A DNA stretch of 64,000 bases from Halomonas campaniensis. Its GTDB lineage: Bacteria > Pseudomonadota > Gammaproteobacteria > Pseudomonadales > Halomonadaceae. Location: positions 314,613-378,612 of the forward strand of contig NZ_JPUA01000037.1 of the NCBI RefSeq assembly GCF_002211105.1, given 5' to 3'. This document shows, piece after piece, positions 9,085 through 18,529 of the stretch. Every line of letters begins with the position of its first letter. Within the stretch, counting starts at the first letter, position 1. The position numbers were made by a program, and so were the translations under genes. The notes under the pieces were generated by a model, which ran no database searches, was not told the origin of the DNA, and worked only from the letters and a program-made list of their open reading frames with translations.

Positions 9085-9519
9085 TTACATCGCTGAGAGT
9101 TTCTCTTGGTCTAACACGCCCGACATGCGCACCATCGCCAGCGCTTCATCCAAGTTGCTCATCTCTTCAATCATGACCAACTCGCTCTCTAAGCTCACCG
9201 GCTGACCGGCTGTTTCAGACAGCAATTTTTCCAGAGAAGCCACGTCCATAGCGTCGTCTAAGTGGTGAACATCCACTGAGGCGCTGTTGCGGCCCGGCAG
9301 GTAGATGGTGCCATTAGAGAAATCCACGGCGTAAGCAATCACTCCAGGTACGATAAAGAACAGCAAACCGACCCCATTGGCGACAGCAATAACCGGATCA
9401 ATATCACCGCTCAATTGTCCTTTACGCTCAGGATGAAAAAGCGTACCACAACCACTCAGTGACACGATGGAAACGCCAACCACGGCGCCAGTCAACCAGC
9501 GACGAACTGCTTGATGCAT
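9085..9519 (-). CDS. Small conserved lipoprotein of unknown function
   Basis: Predicted membrane-anchored lipoprotein of 144 residues. The N-terminus MHQAVRRWLTGAVVGVSIVS ends in a lipobox, LSGC, with cleavage before Cys at about residue 24. A second hydrophobic stretch, GVGLLFFIVPGVIAYAVDF, is followed by SNGTIYLPG; this combination is, to my recollection, a conserved short-lipoprotein family in pseudomonads and relatives, related in style to YceK. No catalytic motif is visible. The ATG at 9519 is chosen because the upstream extension (to 9600) would bury the signal peptide. It converges on the amidase gene and diverges from proS. Confidence 0.7.
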   Translation of the reverse strand: MHQAVRRWLTGAVVGVSIVSLSGCGTLFHPERKGQLSGDIDPVIAVANGVGLLFFIVPGVIAYAVDFSNGTIYLPGRNSASVDVHHLDDAMDVASLEKLLSETAGQPVSLESELVMIEEMSNLDEALAMVRMSGVLDQEKLSAM

Positions 9520-9773
9520 GAAGGTTCCCTCAAACAAAAAAGTAACGATAGTCGATATAGCGTATTGCGCTTGCGTTTTTTGCCGACTATCGCGCCACAA
9601 AACTCGATCAGTTTAGCACAACCATCCAAAAGCATAGATCATTTGAACATAAGCACTATTTTGCCGCTTTAACCGCTAGACCGTACAATGTCCCCATTCA
9701 ACGCTTCCAAGCACTTTTTCAAGAATCCAGTTTTCAAAAACCTGTTTTCAAAACCTAAGGAATGCTCACGCCC

Positions 9774-11492
9774 ATGCGCGCCAGCCAATTACTGATTGCC
9801 ACACTCAAAGAAACCCCGGCTGACGCCGAAGTCATTAGCCACCAGCTAATGCTTCGTGCCGGAATGATTCGCCGTTTGACATCGGGGCTTTACACTTGGC
9901 TGCCTCTTGGCCTGCGCACACTGCGCAAAGTGGAAGCCATAGTGCGCGAAGAGATGAACCGTGCCGGTGCTCAAGAGGTACTAATGCCCGCCGTGCAGCC
10001 CGCTGAGCTTTGGCAGGAGTCTGGCCGTTGGGAGCAGTATGGCCCTGAGCTGCTACGCCTCAAAGATCGCCATGACCGAGACTACTGCGTCGGCCCGACC
10101 CACGAAGAAGTGATTACCGATCTGGTACGCAAGGAGATTGCCAGCTATAAGCAACTGCCGGTCAACTTCTACCAGATTCAGACCAAGTTCCGGGATGAGA
10201 TCCGCCCACGTTTTGGGGTAATGCGCTCACGTGAGTTCATCATGAAGGACGCTTACTCCTTCCACCTGGATGAAGACTCGCTTAAGCAGACCTACCAGGA
10301 TATGTACGACGCCTACACGCGCATCTTTACGCGCCTAGGCCTCGACTTCCGCCCGGTCATCGCCGACAACGGCTCCATCGGCGGTACCGGCTCTCACGAA
10401 TTCCACGTGCTGGCCGAGTCTGGCGAAGACGACATCGTCTTTTCCAACTCTTCTGACTACGCCGCAAACATGGAAAAGGCCGAAGCCTTGCCTGCTCCCC
10501 TGGGCAGCAACATACAGCGCGAAGCACCTACCCAAGAGATGCACCTGGTAGATACGCCTAACGCCAAGACCATTGCCGCCCTGGTTGAGCAGTTTGATCT
10601 GCCGATCGAGAAAACGGTCAAGACTCTAATCGTACGTGCCGCCGAGGGTGGCTTGATTGCCCTATTGGTGCGCGGCGACCATGAGCTGAACGAGGTAAAA
10701 GCCGAGAACCTTCCCCAAGTGGCGGCCCCGCTGACCATGGGCAGCGAAGAGGAAATTCGCGCAGCCGCTGGTGCTGGCTTTGGCTCGCTTGGCCCTGTGA
10801 ACCTTGATATGCCCATTATTGCCGACCGCAGCGTTGCCCTGATGAGCGACTTTGGCGCAGGTGCCAATATTGAAGGCAAACACTACTTCGGCATTAACTG
10901 GGAGCGTGACGTTGCCCTGCCCGAGGTGGCCGACCTGCGCAATGTGGTGGAAGGCGACCCCTCGCCGGATGGCCAAGGCACGCTCTCTATCAAACGTGGC
11001 ATCGAGGTGGGTCACGTATTCCAGCTTGGCCAAAAGTACTCCCAGGCGATGAACGCCAACGTGCTGGGCGACAACGGCAAAACCAGCCATCCTTGGATGG
11101 GTTGCTACGGCATCGGCGTGACCCGCGTGGTCGCCGCCGCCATTGAGCAGAACCACGACGAATCCGGCATTATCTGGCCCAACGCTATTGCCCCCTTCCA
11201 GGTGGCACTGGTGCCGATGAATGCACACAAATCCCAGCGTGTTCGCGAAGAGTCTGAACGTCTTTACCAAGCGCTCACCGGCGCTGGCTTAGACGTCTTG
11301 CTGGATGACCGCGACACCCGGCCCGGCGTTAAGTTTGCCGATTTGGAGCTGATGGGCGTTCCTCATCGTCTAGTGATCGGCGACCGCAGCCTGGACAACG
11401 GTGAGCTGGAGTATAAAGGTCGCCGAGATAGCGAAGCCACCATGGTGCCTGCTGATCAAATCATCGACTTTTTGCGTGAGAAAGCTAGCTAA
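9774..11492 (+). CDS. proS: Prolyl-tRNA synthetase
   Basis: Charges tRNA-Pro with proline in the cytoplasm. The protein starts [20 protein letters not shown], nearly the same as E. coli ProS, and at 572 residues has exactly the E. coli length. The class II motifs are present (motif 2 with [25 protein letters not shown], motif 3 with [17 protein letters not shown]), the INS editing domain occupies the middle third (about 220-400), and the C-terminal anticodon-binding domain ends the chain. A closer ATG at 9762 sits one base from the AAGGA and is rejected as start. The final 17 bp overlap the lytic transglycosylase gene. Confidence 0.97.
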   Translation: MRASQLLIATLKETPADAEVISHQLMLRAGMIRRLTSGLYTWLPLGLRTLRKVEAIVREEMNRAGAQEVLMPAVQPAELWQESGRWEQYGPELLRLKDRHDRDYCVGPTHEEVITDLVRKEIASYKQLPVNFYQIQTKFRDEIRPRFGVMRSREFIMKDAYSFHLDEDSLKQTYQDMYDAYTRIFTRLGLDFRPVIADNGSIGGTGSHEFHVLAESGEDDIVFSNSSDYAANMEKAEALPAPLGSNIQREAPTQEMHLVDTPNAKTIAALVEQFDLPIEKTVKTLIVRAAEGGLIALLVRGDHELNEVKAENLPQVAAPLTMGSEEEIRAAAGAGFGSLGPVNLDMPIIADRSVALMSDFGAGANIEGKHYFGINWERDVALPEVADLRNVVEGDPSPDGQGTLSIKRGIEVGHVFQLGQKYSQAMNANVLGDNGKTSHPWMGCYGIGVTRVVAAAIEQNHDESGIIWPNAIAPFQVALVPMNAHKSQRVREESERLYQALTGAGLDVLLDDRDTRPGVKFADLELMGVPHRLVIGDRSLDNGELEYKGRRDSEATMVPADQIIDFLREKAS

Positions 11493-12069
11493 GGCAGTAA
11501 CGCTTAGCGGGGTATTGCTGAGCGGCGCTGGGCTTGTAGCCACAAGCCTAGTAGCTGCTCAGCCGTTACCCCAAACCCTGCGTCCCACCCTTGAGTCTGC
11601 CAATCAGCAGCATCAGACGCCTCAACAGCAGTGGGCAGCGCGTCAGTGGCGTGAGAGTATGGACACGCCGCTAGCACGTTTTATGGATGATGCCGTACAG
11701 CGCCAGACACTGCTCACGCGCATCTACCAAGAAGCCAGGCTGGCAGGCTTACCGCCAGAGTTAGTGTTAGCCTTGATTCAAGTGGAGAGCGCTTTTAAAG
11801 CCGAGGCTATCTCCTCGGCAGGCGCCGTTGGCTTGATGCAAATCATGCCGTTCTGGGTCAGCGAGTTAGGGCTACCGATTGATGACTTAACCTACCCGCC
11901 GCGCAATCTGCGCTATGGCTGTACGATTTTGGCGCACTACCTAGCCCTTGAGAATGGCGACTTTACCCGTGCGCTAGCGCGCTACAATGGCAGCTTGGGC
12001 GAAACCTGGTACCCAGAGCGGGTCATGCATGCCTGGCGGAATACCTGGCGTCGCTCAGCATTGCATTAA
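11476..12069 (+). CDS. Periplasmic lytic transglycosylase, SLT domain
   Basis: Cleaves the MurNAc-GlcNAc bond of peptidoglycan. The 197-residue protein has a signal peptide ([20 protein letters not shown]) and a single SLT domain with the catalytic glutamate in [19 protein letters not shown], then [19 protein letters not shown] and ALARYNGS, all standard family motifs. The start is taken as the GTG at 11476 within the proS 3' end because it gives a clean signal peptide; this makes a 17-bp overlap and suggests translational coupling. The same proS-slt arrangement is known in pseudomonads. The start is less certain than the identity. Confidence 0.85.
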   Translation: MRKLAKAVTLSGVLLSGAGLVATSLVAAQPLPQTLRPTLESANQQHQTPQQQWAARQWRESMDTPLARFMDDAVQRQTLLTRIYQEARLAGLPPELVLALIQVESAFKAEAISSAGAVGLMQIMPFWVSELGLPIDDLTYPPRNLRYGCTILAHYLALENGDFTRALARYNGSLGETWYPERVMHAWRNTWRRSALH

Positions 12070-12072
12070 GTG

Positions 12073-12092
12073 TTGGCTTACCGTTAAGCCAA
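12073..12092 (+). terminator. Hairpin after the lytic transglycosylase gene
   Basis: TTGGCTTA (12073-12080) pairs with TAAGCCAA (12085-12092) around CCGT, just after the stop codon at 12069. There is no strong T run after it, so it could be a weak terminator or an mRNA-stabilising hairpin. Confidence 0.4.
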
Positions 12093-12171
12093 ACGCATGA
12101 CTTTCTTGCACAATCCATTCACTATTAAGCTTAACGCTACGCGGGCTAACAAAGAGCCAGCTTAATACGGG

Positions 12172-12873
12172 ATGCCGACCTCAATGCCAAAGCCAACACG
12201 ACTACGTCACTCTTATATGGGTTTTATCAGTCTATACCCACTCCCGTTATTGGCACTGGCGATCATCAGCCTCCTTATCCCTACCGCTAATGCCGCACAA
12301 ATAACCGTTAGCACTGCTGATGGTCAGCCGCTTGAGGATGCAGTCGTTGAGGTTTACTACGATTCGGCGGCGGGCAATCCTCCTCAGGAAGAGAACATCT
12401 ATCAGCGGGATGCTGCCTTTCACCCCAAGGTACTGGCCGTACCGACCGGCAGCTATGTGGCATTTCCCAACCAAGACACCACTCGCCACCACGTCTACTC
12501 CTTTTCACCGGCCAAAACCTTTGATTTAAACCTCTATTTGCAAGAAACGCCGCCACCGGTTCAATTCGACCAGGCCGGTGTTGTCGTCTTAGGGTGTAAT
12601 ATTCACGACCATATGCAGGCGTTTATTGTCGTCAGCGATGCCCCTTACGCGGCGATAACGGGCGCTGAAGGCATGCTTTCCCTCCCCACGCTGCCCGCTG
12701 GTGAGCATCGTGTGCGGGTGTGGCACCCGCAACTTGATGACAGCCAGCAAGTGTGGTGGGAAGGCATCATTACCGATAATGACCAGTTGGAAGTCAGTTT
12801 AGAACTCAACGCACTGCCACCTCCAGTGCCAACGCTCTCCCCCCTCCAACAGCGCTTTAAAGATGCCACTTAA
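12172..12873 (+). CDS. Periplasmic cupredoxin-like protein
   Basis: Exported protein of 233 residues; the hydrophobic segment LYPLPLLALAIISLLIPTANA gives a signal peptide cut near residue 42. The body has a plastocyanin-like fold with visible copper-ligand candidates: His107 in TTRHHVYSF, then Cys142, His145 and Met148 in VLGCNIHDHMQAFIVV. This is the type often annotated as methylamine utilization protein, although no methylamine genes are present here. It is first in a four-gene run with a GGDEF-EAL protein, a DUF3034 protein and a globin lipoprotein. A role as electron-transfer or copper/redox sensor for the membrane protein downstream is inferred from context only. Confidence 0.75.
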   Translation: MPTSMPKPTRLRHSYMGFISLYPLPLLALAIISLLIPTANAAQITVSTADGQPLEDAVVEVYYDSAAGNPPQEENIYQRDAAFHPKVLAVPTGSYVAFPNQDTTRHHVYSFSPAKTFDLNLYLQETPPPVQFDQAGVVVLGCNIHDHMQAFIVVSDAPYAAITGAEGMLSLPTLPAGEHRVRVWHPQLDDSQQVWWEGIITDNDQLEVSLELNALPPPVPTLSPLQQRFKDAT

Positions 12874-12923
12874 GCCCTTACCCGCATTCAAGAGATGGCG
12901 ATCAGCCACTTAGTGAGGTTGCT

Positions 12924-15293
12924 ATGCGTTTTAGAACGCGCCTGATGCTCGTACTGCTGACCGTGGTGATTGTCTCGCAACTCGCCACCGGAGTGGCATT
13001 CCTTCGCGCGACCCAAAACGATGTCATTGCCAAAGGATCCCAACGTTTAGAAGTGGGGGCCAATGTATTAGCACAGTTGCTGGATACGCGCGGTGAACAG
13101 TTAACCAATAACGTTGCTATTCTCGCCGATGACTTTGGTTTTAAAAGCGCCGTTTCCACCCAGGATACCGAGACGCTCTACTCCGTGCTGGCCAACCATG
13201 GTGATCGAGCCAAGGCAGATATCGTGTTACTCAGCGGTCTGGATGGGCATATCCTGGCGAGCAGCCATCATCCACAAAATAGCCCGATGCCTTTCCCGCA
13301 GCTCTTCGACCGGGCTCGCCAAGAGGGCCAAGCTGTTAGCGTCGTCATCGCAGAGGGTCAGCCTTATGAATTCGCCCTGCTCCCGGTGCGCGCCCCCAAC
13401 CTGATTGGCTGGGTTGGAATGGGTTTTTTAATCAATGAAGCAGTGACGGAAGAGATTAATGCGTTAACCGGGTTGGACATTAGCGTGGTTAACTATGGCG
13501 ATAACGGCGAGATCAGCTACCTAGCCAGCTCTCACCCTGGGCAATTGGCTCTGGAGTTAATGAGCGAACGTGGTGACGAGTTAATCGAAGGCGAGTATGC
13601 CCTACAAAGCCAGATGACGCCGGATGCAGAATATCTAACCTACGCGAGCCAGCTCTATTCAGACGACGCCAACCATACCTATGCGCTGTTACAACTCTCA
13701 CGCAACGAGCTGCTTGGCGCATACCGCTCATTGCAATGGCAACTGCTGGGCATCATCGCCCTGATTCTACTGTTTACCGTGCTCATTGCCATGTGGAGCG
13801 CGCGCAGCATGAGCAAGCCGTTAATGGAGCTGGCCCAGGCGGCTCAGCGCATTGGGCGCGGCGAGCGCTTCACTGAGCTGCCGGTCGGTACTGAGCGGAG
13901 CGAAACCGGACTGTTGGCATCGACCCTGCTTGCCATGCAGGAGGGCATCGCTCAGCGCGAAGCGACACTGCATCACCAATCTCGCCACGATTTACTCACT
14001 GACCTGCCCAATCGAATGAGTGCTCAAGAAGATATTAGCCTTTTAATCAAACGCGGTGAGCCGTTTACCCTTCTGCGCCTGGCAATTAACAACTTTCGCG
14101 ACATTAACGACACCTTCGGCTATGCGCTGGGGGATCACGTGCTGGTCACCCTGGCCAAGCGCTTGCAGCACTTTGATGGCTCGGAGAGCACGGCCTACCG
14201 GCTTGACGGTGACGAGCTGCTACTGGTCGTCAAGCAGTCGAGAAGCGACTTTGCCTGGCGTACCCGACTGTTCACTACGCTGCATCACCCTATCGATCTT
14301 GATAAATCACCCATCACACCCTCACTTTCAGCAGGGGAAACCAACTACCCCGACCATGGCGACAGCCCACAACTATTGCTGCGGCGATCCGATATAGCAC
14401 TGGATATGGCGCGACGTCACCGGCACCCTCATCAACGCTATCTGGAGGGGCAGGATGAGCACCATTTGCGCCAGCTCACCCTGATTCGCGATCTACAGGA
14501 TGCGGTGGGCAACGGTGAACTGTGGATGGCCTACCAGCCCAAAGTAGACACCCGTAATGGCCGCGTAGAGCAGTGCGAAGCGTTGATGCGCTGGCGTCAC
14601 CCGTCGTTAGGATTTGTGCCCCCCGATGAGTTTATTAGCTTGGCCGAGCGCTCGGGAAGTATCGGCATGCTTAGCCACTGGATGTTAGCCAATGTCTGCG
14701 CTCAATTGCATGCCTGGCAGCAGCGTGGCTATCACTTATCGGTAGCGGTTAATCTATCCGCCAGTGATGTGGTGGATCGCCAATTGGCGACTTATTTGGC
14801 CAGTTTACTTGAACGCTATCGCCTTGCCCCTGCCCGCCTGAGTATCGAAGTCACTGAAAGTGCCGTTATGCAGGACGTTGATGCCGCTATGTCCACGTTG
14901 ATGGCGCTCAACCAACTGGGGCTACGTATCGCAATCGATGACTACGGCACCGGCTACTCCTCTTTGGCGCAAATCAAACGACTACCCGTGGATGAGCTCA
15001 AGATTGATAAGTCTTTCGTGTTGGCCATCGACTCGCAAAAAGATGACTTAACCATCGTCAGCTCGACTATCGAAATGGGCCATAGCTTAGGGCTGCGTTT
15101 AGTGGCCGAAGGTGTTGAGAATCGCGCCAGCGCCGAGCTGTTAAGCAAGCTTGGCTGTGACTATTTACAAGGGTATTGGGTTGCTAAACCCATGCCCGCG
15201 GATGAGCTCCCTGCATGGTTGGATAACTTTACCCCACTGTCACTTCCCCACCCGATGTCTACCATACTCAAGACGCTCCAGAGAAAGCCATGA
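12924..15293 (+). CDS. Membrane sensor with degenerate GGDEF and intact EAL domain
   Basis: Predicted c-di-GMP phosphodiesterase of 789 residues. Layout: TM1 about 7-27, periplasmic Cache-like sensor 30-265, TM2 about 272-291, HAMP 292-345, GGDEF-like 355-510, EAL 525-775. The GGDEF motif is DGDEL (428-432) and the metal-binding aspartate is lost (LAINNF at 386-391), so cyclase activity is unlikely. The EAL domain keeps its catalytic set: E552-A553-L554, N610, E642/E645 region TES, D672-D673, K693 and E729 in VAEGVEN. The stop overlaps the next start as ATGA at 15290-15293, indicating translational coupling. The periplasmic domain probably reads the redox partner proteins encoded around it. 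Confidence 0.88.
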   Translation: MRFRTRLMLVLLTVVIVSQLATGVAFLRATQNDVIAKGSQRLEVGANVLAQLLDTRGEQLTNNVAILADDFGFKSAVSTQDTETLYSVLANHGDRAKADIVLLSGLDGHILASSHHPQNSPMPFPQLFDRARQEGQAVSVVIAEGQPYEFALLPVRAPNLIGWVGMGFLINEAVTEEINALTGLDISVVNYGDNGEISYLASSHPGQLALELMSERGDELIEGEYALQSQMTPDAEYLTYASQLYSDDANHTYALLQLSRNELLGAYRSLQWQLLGIIALILLFTVLIAMWSARSMSKPLMELAQAAQRIGRGERFTELPVGTERSETGLLASTLLAMQEGIAQREATLHHQSRHDLLTDLPNRMSAQEDISLLIKRGEPFTLLRLAINNFRDINDTFGYALGDHVLVTLAKRLQHFDGSESTAYRLDGDELLLVVKQSRSDFAWRTRLFTTLHHPIDLDKSPITPSLSAGETNYPDHGDSPQLLLRRSDIALDMARRHRHPHQRYLEGQDEHHLRQLTLIRDLQDAVGNGELWMAYQPKVDTRNGRVEQCEALMRWRHPSLGFVPPDEFISLAERSGSIGMLSHWMLANVCAQLHAWQQRGYHLSVAVNLSASDVVDRQLATYLASLLERYRLAPARLSIEVTESAVMQDVDAAMSTLMALNQLGLRIAIDDYGTGYSSLAQIKRLPVDELKIDKSFVLAIDSQKDDLTIVSSTIEMGHSLGLRLVAEGVENRASAELLSKLGCDYLQGYWVAKPMPADELPAWLDNFTPLSLPHPMSTILKTLQRKP

Positions 15294-16180
15294 GGGTATT
15301 TCAATCTATGTTTTCACCGCCCCACTCAACCTCTCGGCACTCCTTCTCTGGTTGTCTTGCGTCCTGCTTAGCGGTCTGTTTAGCGTTTGCAGCCACTCCC
15401 TCCTCTGCAGGAAGCCGTATTTTAGGTACGGGTGGCGTAAGTGCTATTGAAGGAGCTGCTGGCGGTGGTTTATCACCTTGGGCCGTGCTTTCCAGCACCG
15501 CAAGCGATCAGGAAATAGGCGCCACTGCCGCCGCTACGCGTGCGTGGGTAGACGACTATCGATTGACGGTGACCGGCGCCAGTCTGAATGTTTATGATCG
15601 TGTTGAAGTCTCCGTGGCCCGTCAAACCCTTGATTTAGAAACCCTGGGAGGCGAACTAGGCCAGGATATTTATGGCGCGAAAGTACGCTTACTCGGCGAT
15701 GTGCTCTATCACCCTTGGGGCATTTGGAGCTTTGGGGTGCAACATAAGCGACTGGTTGATGGCACTATTCCCACCGCCCTGGGCGCCGATGAAACAAGCG
15801 GCACCGACGTGTATCTGAGCGGCAGCAAGCTGCTATTTAGTGCGGTTGCTGGGCGCAATGTGCTGCTCAACGCGACCCTGCGTAATACCGATGCCAACCA
15901 GGGCGGTTTACTTGGTTTTGGCGGTGACCAGGGGGGGCGCTCGTGGGTGGCCGAGGGGAGCGTGGGCGTCTTTATTACCCCGCAATGGATTGTTGGCGCC
16001 GAGTATCGCCAGAAACCCGATAACCTAAGCGTTGCCGAAGAGGATGATTGGCAAAGCCTCTATACTGCCTACTTCTTCAATAAGCACTTATCACTCACGG
16101 GCGCATGGTTGGATTTAGGCGATATTGCCGGCCTACCCTCCCAACGCGGCGGCTATCTTTCACTTCAGGCAGCTTTTTAA
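15290..16180 (+). CDS. DUF3034 family outer-membrane-like protein
   Basis: Exported protein of 296 residues with an N-terminal signal region (FSGCLASCLAVCLAFAATPSSA). The mature part has alternating hydrophobic/polar strands and ends in an aromatic residue (GGYLSLQAAF), the usual end of a beta-barrel outer-membrane protein. Its start, RILGTGGVSAIEGAAGGGLSPW, matches the DUF3034 family as I remember it; members have no assigned function. It overlaps the GGDEF-EAL gene by four bases and is followed 10 bp later by the globin gene, so the four genes form one operon. It could be the outer-membrane component of the same sensing system. Confidence 0.75.
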   Translation: MRVFQSMFSPPHSTSRHSFSGCLASCLAVCLAFAATPSSAGSRILGTGGVSAIEGAAGGGLSPWAVLSSTASDQEIGATAAATRAWVDDYRLTVTGASLNVYDRVEVSVARQTLDLETLGGELGQDIYGAKVRLLGDVLYHPWGIWSFGVQHKRLVDGTIPTALGADETSGTDVYLSGSKLLFSAVAGRNVLLNATLRNTDANQGGLLGFGGDQGGRSWVAEGSVGVFITPQWIVGAEYRQKPDNLSVAEEDDWQSLYTAYFFNKHLSLTGAWLDLGDIAGLPSQRGGYLSLQAAF

Positions 16181-16190
16181 GCGGGGCGCA

Positions 16191-16670
16191 ATGATCTATC
16201 CACGCACACGCAAACACTCTCCCACACGCCGCTGTTTAATAGCGCTTACCTTTATAGCGGTAGCGTTTTCGCTCCCAGGCTGCGCGTATCAATCAGCAAC
16301 TCAATCAACAAATACAACACTCTATGAACGCCTGGGCGGGAAAACAACGATTGATGCGGTAGTGGAGAACCTGTTATACCGAATTGCCGATGATCCCGAA
16401 GTAGTGGTGTTTTTTGCTAACACGAATATCGATCTATTTGCCGAATCCCTGGCCAGCCAGCTATGCGATGTAAGCGACGGCCCCTGCCGTTATGAAGGCC
16501 CGCCGATGGATCGCGCGCATCAACATATGGGGCTGACAGATGTGCATTTTAATCGTGTCGTTGAATACCTTGATGCCGCAATGCAGGCAGAAGATATTCC
16601 CCTGGGCGCACGGAATGAGCTGCTGGGCAGGCTTGCCCCAATGTACACAGACATTATGCGTCTTCAGTAA
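16191..16670 (+). CDS. Truncated haemoglobin (group I type) with lipoprotein signal
   Basis: Haem protein of 159 residues. After MIYPRTRKHSPTRRCLIALT a hydrophobic stretch ends in LPGC, a lipobox, so the globin is probably lipid-anchored on the periplasmic side instead of cytoplasmic. The globin part starts LYERLGGKTTIDAVVENLLYR and has the proximal-histidine region MDRAHQHMGLTDVHFNRVVEYL. Truncated haemoglobins bind O2 or NO. It is the last gene of the cupredoxin/GGDEF-EAL/DUF3034 operon, and its 3' end overlaps the convergent diguanylate cyclase gene by 17 bp. The start at 16191 is preferred over an in-frame ATG at 16125 inside the previous gene. Confidence 0.83.
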   Translation: MIYPRTRKHSPTRRCLIALTFIAVAFSLPGCAYQSATQSTNTTLYERLGGKTTIDAVVENLLYRIADDPEVVVFFANTNIDLFAESLASQLCDVSDGPCRYEGPPMDRAHQHMGLTDVHFNRVVEYLDAAMQAEDIPLGARNELLGRLAPMYTDIMRLQ

Positions 16671-17799
16671 CCTGCCAGCCGTCACGGCCCATCGTTTTTA
16701 CCTGGTAGAGTGCTTTGTCTGCCGCTTCATAAGCGTAGGGAAACGTTGCTTCATCGGCCACAAAACAACTGCCACCCACGCTTAAGGTAACGCCTTTTTT
16801 ATCCGGATGGGCAGGGTGTGGAAAGTCAGCTTCCCGCAACCCCTCCATTAACTGATGGCAGTAGCGTTTAAGCGTGGCTACGTCTGGGCAGTCGAGTAGT
16901 GCCGCGAACTCATCGCCTCCCAAGCGGTAGAGCTTCGCCTCCTCAAGCGTTTCACCAATCAGTGTCGCCAACTGGCGCAGCAGGGTATCGCCTTGAGGAT
17001 GCCCACAGGCATCGTTGTACTGTTTAAAAAAGTCGATATCGACCAGAATCAGTCCAAGTGTTTGGTGCTGCTTCGCCAACACATCTTGGTGCAACGCGCT
17101 GCGGTTGCCGATCCCGGTGAGCGGGTCGCGCATGGCGCGCTGCATCCACTCAAAAGTCTCTTGGGTGGCACGATCAGCGCGCCGCAACTGGCGTTCGTGA
17201 AGCCACCAAAACACCAACCCCATCACAAAGATTAATAAGCTGGAGTAAGTCAGCACCTGACTATGCTGGCGCGTACTTTCTGAAAAATCATTAATCGCCG
17301 CGCCCCGGCGATCAAGCTGATCCATCTCAATATGGGTCAGGCACTGAATAGGCGCAAACAACATCGACACTGCAGCGAAACGATCAATGTTCCGTGCCGC
17401 TAACTGAACCCCTAACCGATCTAAATCCGCCAAGCTAGACTCGGCACAAGCATACTCACGTCGATAGATGTGCATATCGGCTAAACCATAGGCCAACTCA
17501 ATGTCCAGGAGTGCAGCATCCAGCGCATCTTGCTCGGCCTGATCGCCCAATAATTCGGCTTGAGCATCTTGCAAAAAGACCCGTGCCCGGGTTGAAAGCT
17601 GTTGACCGGTAAGGTTCCCCGTTTGACTGAAGTAAGCCTGTATTTCGGGGTAGACCCAGCGCGATTCATAAACCATTAGCACCATAAGCGCCAAAAAGCT
17701 CATCAAGCTCAACGACAACCATGTAACGTAGCGATGTTGACGCGCAAGCGCACGGGGCTGCATTGACGGCTGATCAGTAGGCTTGGGTTTGGATGTCAC
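16654..17799 (-). CDS. Membrane diguanylate cyclase
   Basis: Makes c-di-GMP from two GTP. The 381-residue protein has TM1 (WLSLSLMSFLALMVLMVY, about 28-45), a periplasmic region of about 150 residues, TM2 (VLTYSSLLIFVMGLVFWWL), then a GGDEF domain with intact motif LYRLGGDEFAALL and the metal-binding aspartate in LILVDIDFFKQYND. No obvious RxxD inhibitory site is visible directly before the motif. Start is taken as the GTG at 17799, which overlaps the previous stop as GTGA behind AGAGG; a TTG at 17835 is possible. Co-encoded with the molybdopterin-fold protein, which may supply the periplasmic signal. Confidence 0.87.
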   Translation of the reverse strand: MTSKPKPTDQPSMQPRALARQHRYVTWLSLSLMSFLALMVLMVYESRWVYPEIQAYFSQTGNLTGQQLSTRARVFLQDAQAELLGDQAEQDALDAALLDIELAYGLADMHIYRREYACAESSLADLDRLGVQLAARNIDRFAAVSMLFAPIQCLTHIEMDQLDRRGAAINDFSESTRQHSQVLTYSSLLIFVMGLVFWWLHERQLRRADRATQETFEWMQRAMRDPLTGIGNRSALHQDVLAKQHQTLGLILVDIDFFKQYNDACGHPQGDTLLRQLATLIGETLEEAKLYRLGGDEFAALLDCPDVATLKRYCHQLMEGLREADFPHPAHPDKKGVTLSVGGSCFVADEATFPYAYEAADKALYQVKTMGRDGWQVTEDA

Positions 17800-18302
17800 C
17801 ACCTCGCCTCTATACTGCGGATCATCCAGATCCAATCGTTAAAATCACGCAGGTTCTCAACATCGCGATTATCGTTAGTATAATCTCGCTCAACGAGCCG
17901 AGCTGGGCCGCGTGTGCGAATGGTTAGCGGATCCCCCTCTTCCGCAGTAATCAAGTACCAGCTGGGGTCATCCCACCCCTCAAGCGTCACTTCATAGTCA
18001 TCCCAGGCAGTAAAGTGAAGTGCCGGGGGGACTTCACCAAACTGTTCAATCAGAAAGGTGCGAAACGCCAGGCCCTGCATCTCCACATCGCGCCCTTGAT
18101 AGGGATCGTAGAGCGTAAACGTCTCGTCAGACATGGCACGCAAATCACTTAGCGCGACCTTTTGAGTGACATCGCCATTGATTATACTTAATGCTTGGGC
18201 GAAAGCAGCCGTAGGGAGCATGATGCCCACGACCATTAACACGCTCGCTAACTGATCACGTGCACGACCCCATGGGCTGCGGTGTAAAGCAACTGCGTTC
18301 AT
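17796..18302 (-). CDS. Exported molybdopterin-oxidoreductase-fold protein
   Basis: Periplasmic protein of 168 residues, with signal peptide ending TAAFAQA. The mature part resembles the oxidoreductase molybdopterin-binding fold (LSIINGDVTQKVALSDLRAM, FRTFLIEQFG, WDDYEVTLEGWDDPSWYLI, GPARLVERDYTN) but lacks the cofactor-ligating cysteine, so it is probably a binding or sensor version, not an enzyme. Start at 18302 follows AGGAAG by seven bases. It overlaps the downstream diguanylate cyclase by four bases. Pairs of such a protein with a membrane GGDEF protein are seen elsewhere in proteobacteria, which suggests that it modulates the cyclase from the periplasm. Function is inferred. Confidence 0.7.
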   Translation of the reverse strand: MNAVALHRSPWGRARDQLASVLMVVGIMLPTAAFAQALSIINGDVTQKVALSDLRAMSDETFTLYDPYQGRDVEMQGLAFRTFLIEQFGEVPPALHFTAWDDYEVTLEGWDDPSWYLITAEEGDPLTIRTRGPARLVERDYTNDNRDVENLRDFNDWIWMIRSIEARW

Positions 18303-18431
18303 GGCATAGCTTCCTGGTGTGTTCACTCTTTTAAATAATTTTACCAAGAACTCTACCAGAGCACGCCTTGTATTGCTCCTTAACGCACGTTAAGGAATTT
18401 CAACTTATCAGCACATTTCAGGCAAAAAAAA

Positions 18432-18452
18432 GCCAGCCCAAGGTGGGCTGGC
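18432..18452 (-). terminator. Rho-independent terminator
   Basis: GCCAGCCCA (18432-18440) pairs with TGGGCTGGC (18444-18452) around AGG, followed on the minus strand by an eight-base T run (A run at 18424-18431). It ends the transcript of the small membrane-protein gene upstream on that strand. Confidence 0.88.
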
Positions 18453-18529
18453 AACAGGAGGCTTACTAGGCTGGTAAAACTAAGCCAGCAAACCCCCTCC
18501 CCTGACAAGGTTTACATGAACTGGGAAAG

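Noticed and set aside
9721..9755. Repeated TTTTCAAAA-type text before proS as an operator
   Set aside because: Short A/T-rich direct repeats with no symmetry or fixed spacing; chance similarity is more likely.
10662..11270. 202-codon minus-strand frame inside proS
   Set aside because: proS is complete and unambiguous; the antisense frame has no start signal or domain.
12172..12873. Methylamine utilization function for the cupredoxin-like gene
   Set aside because: No methylamine dehydrogenase or maturation genes are nearby; the name would be only an inherited annotation.
12924..15293. Active diguanylate cyclase
   Set aside because: The motif is DGDEL and the metal-binding aspartate is replaced, so only the EAL domain is likely to be active.
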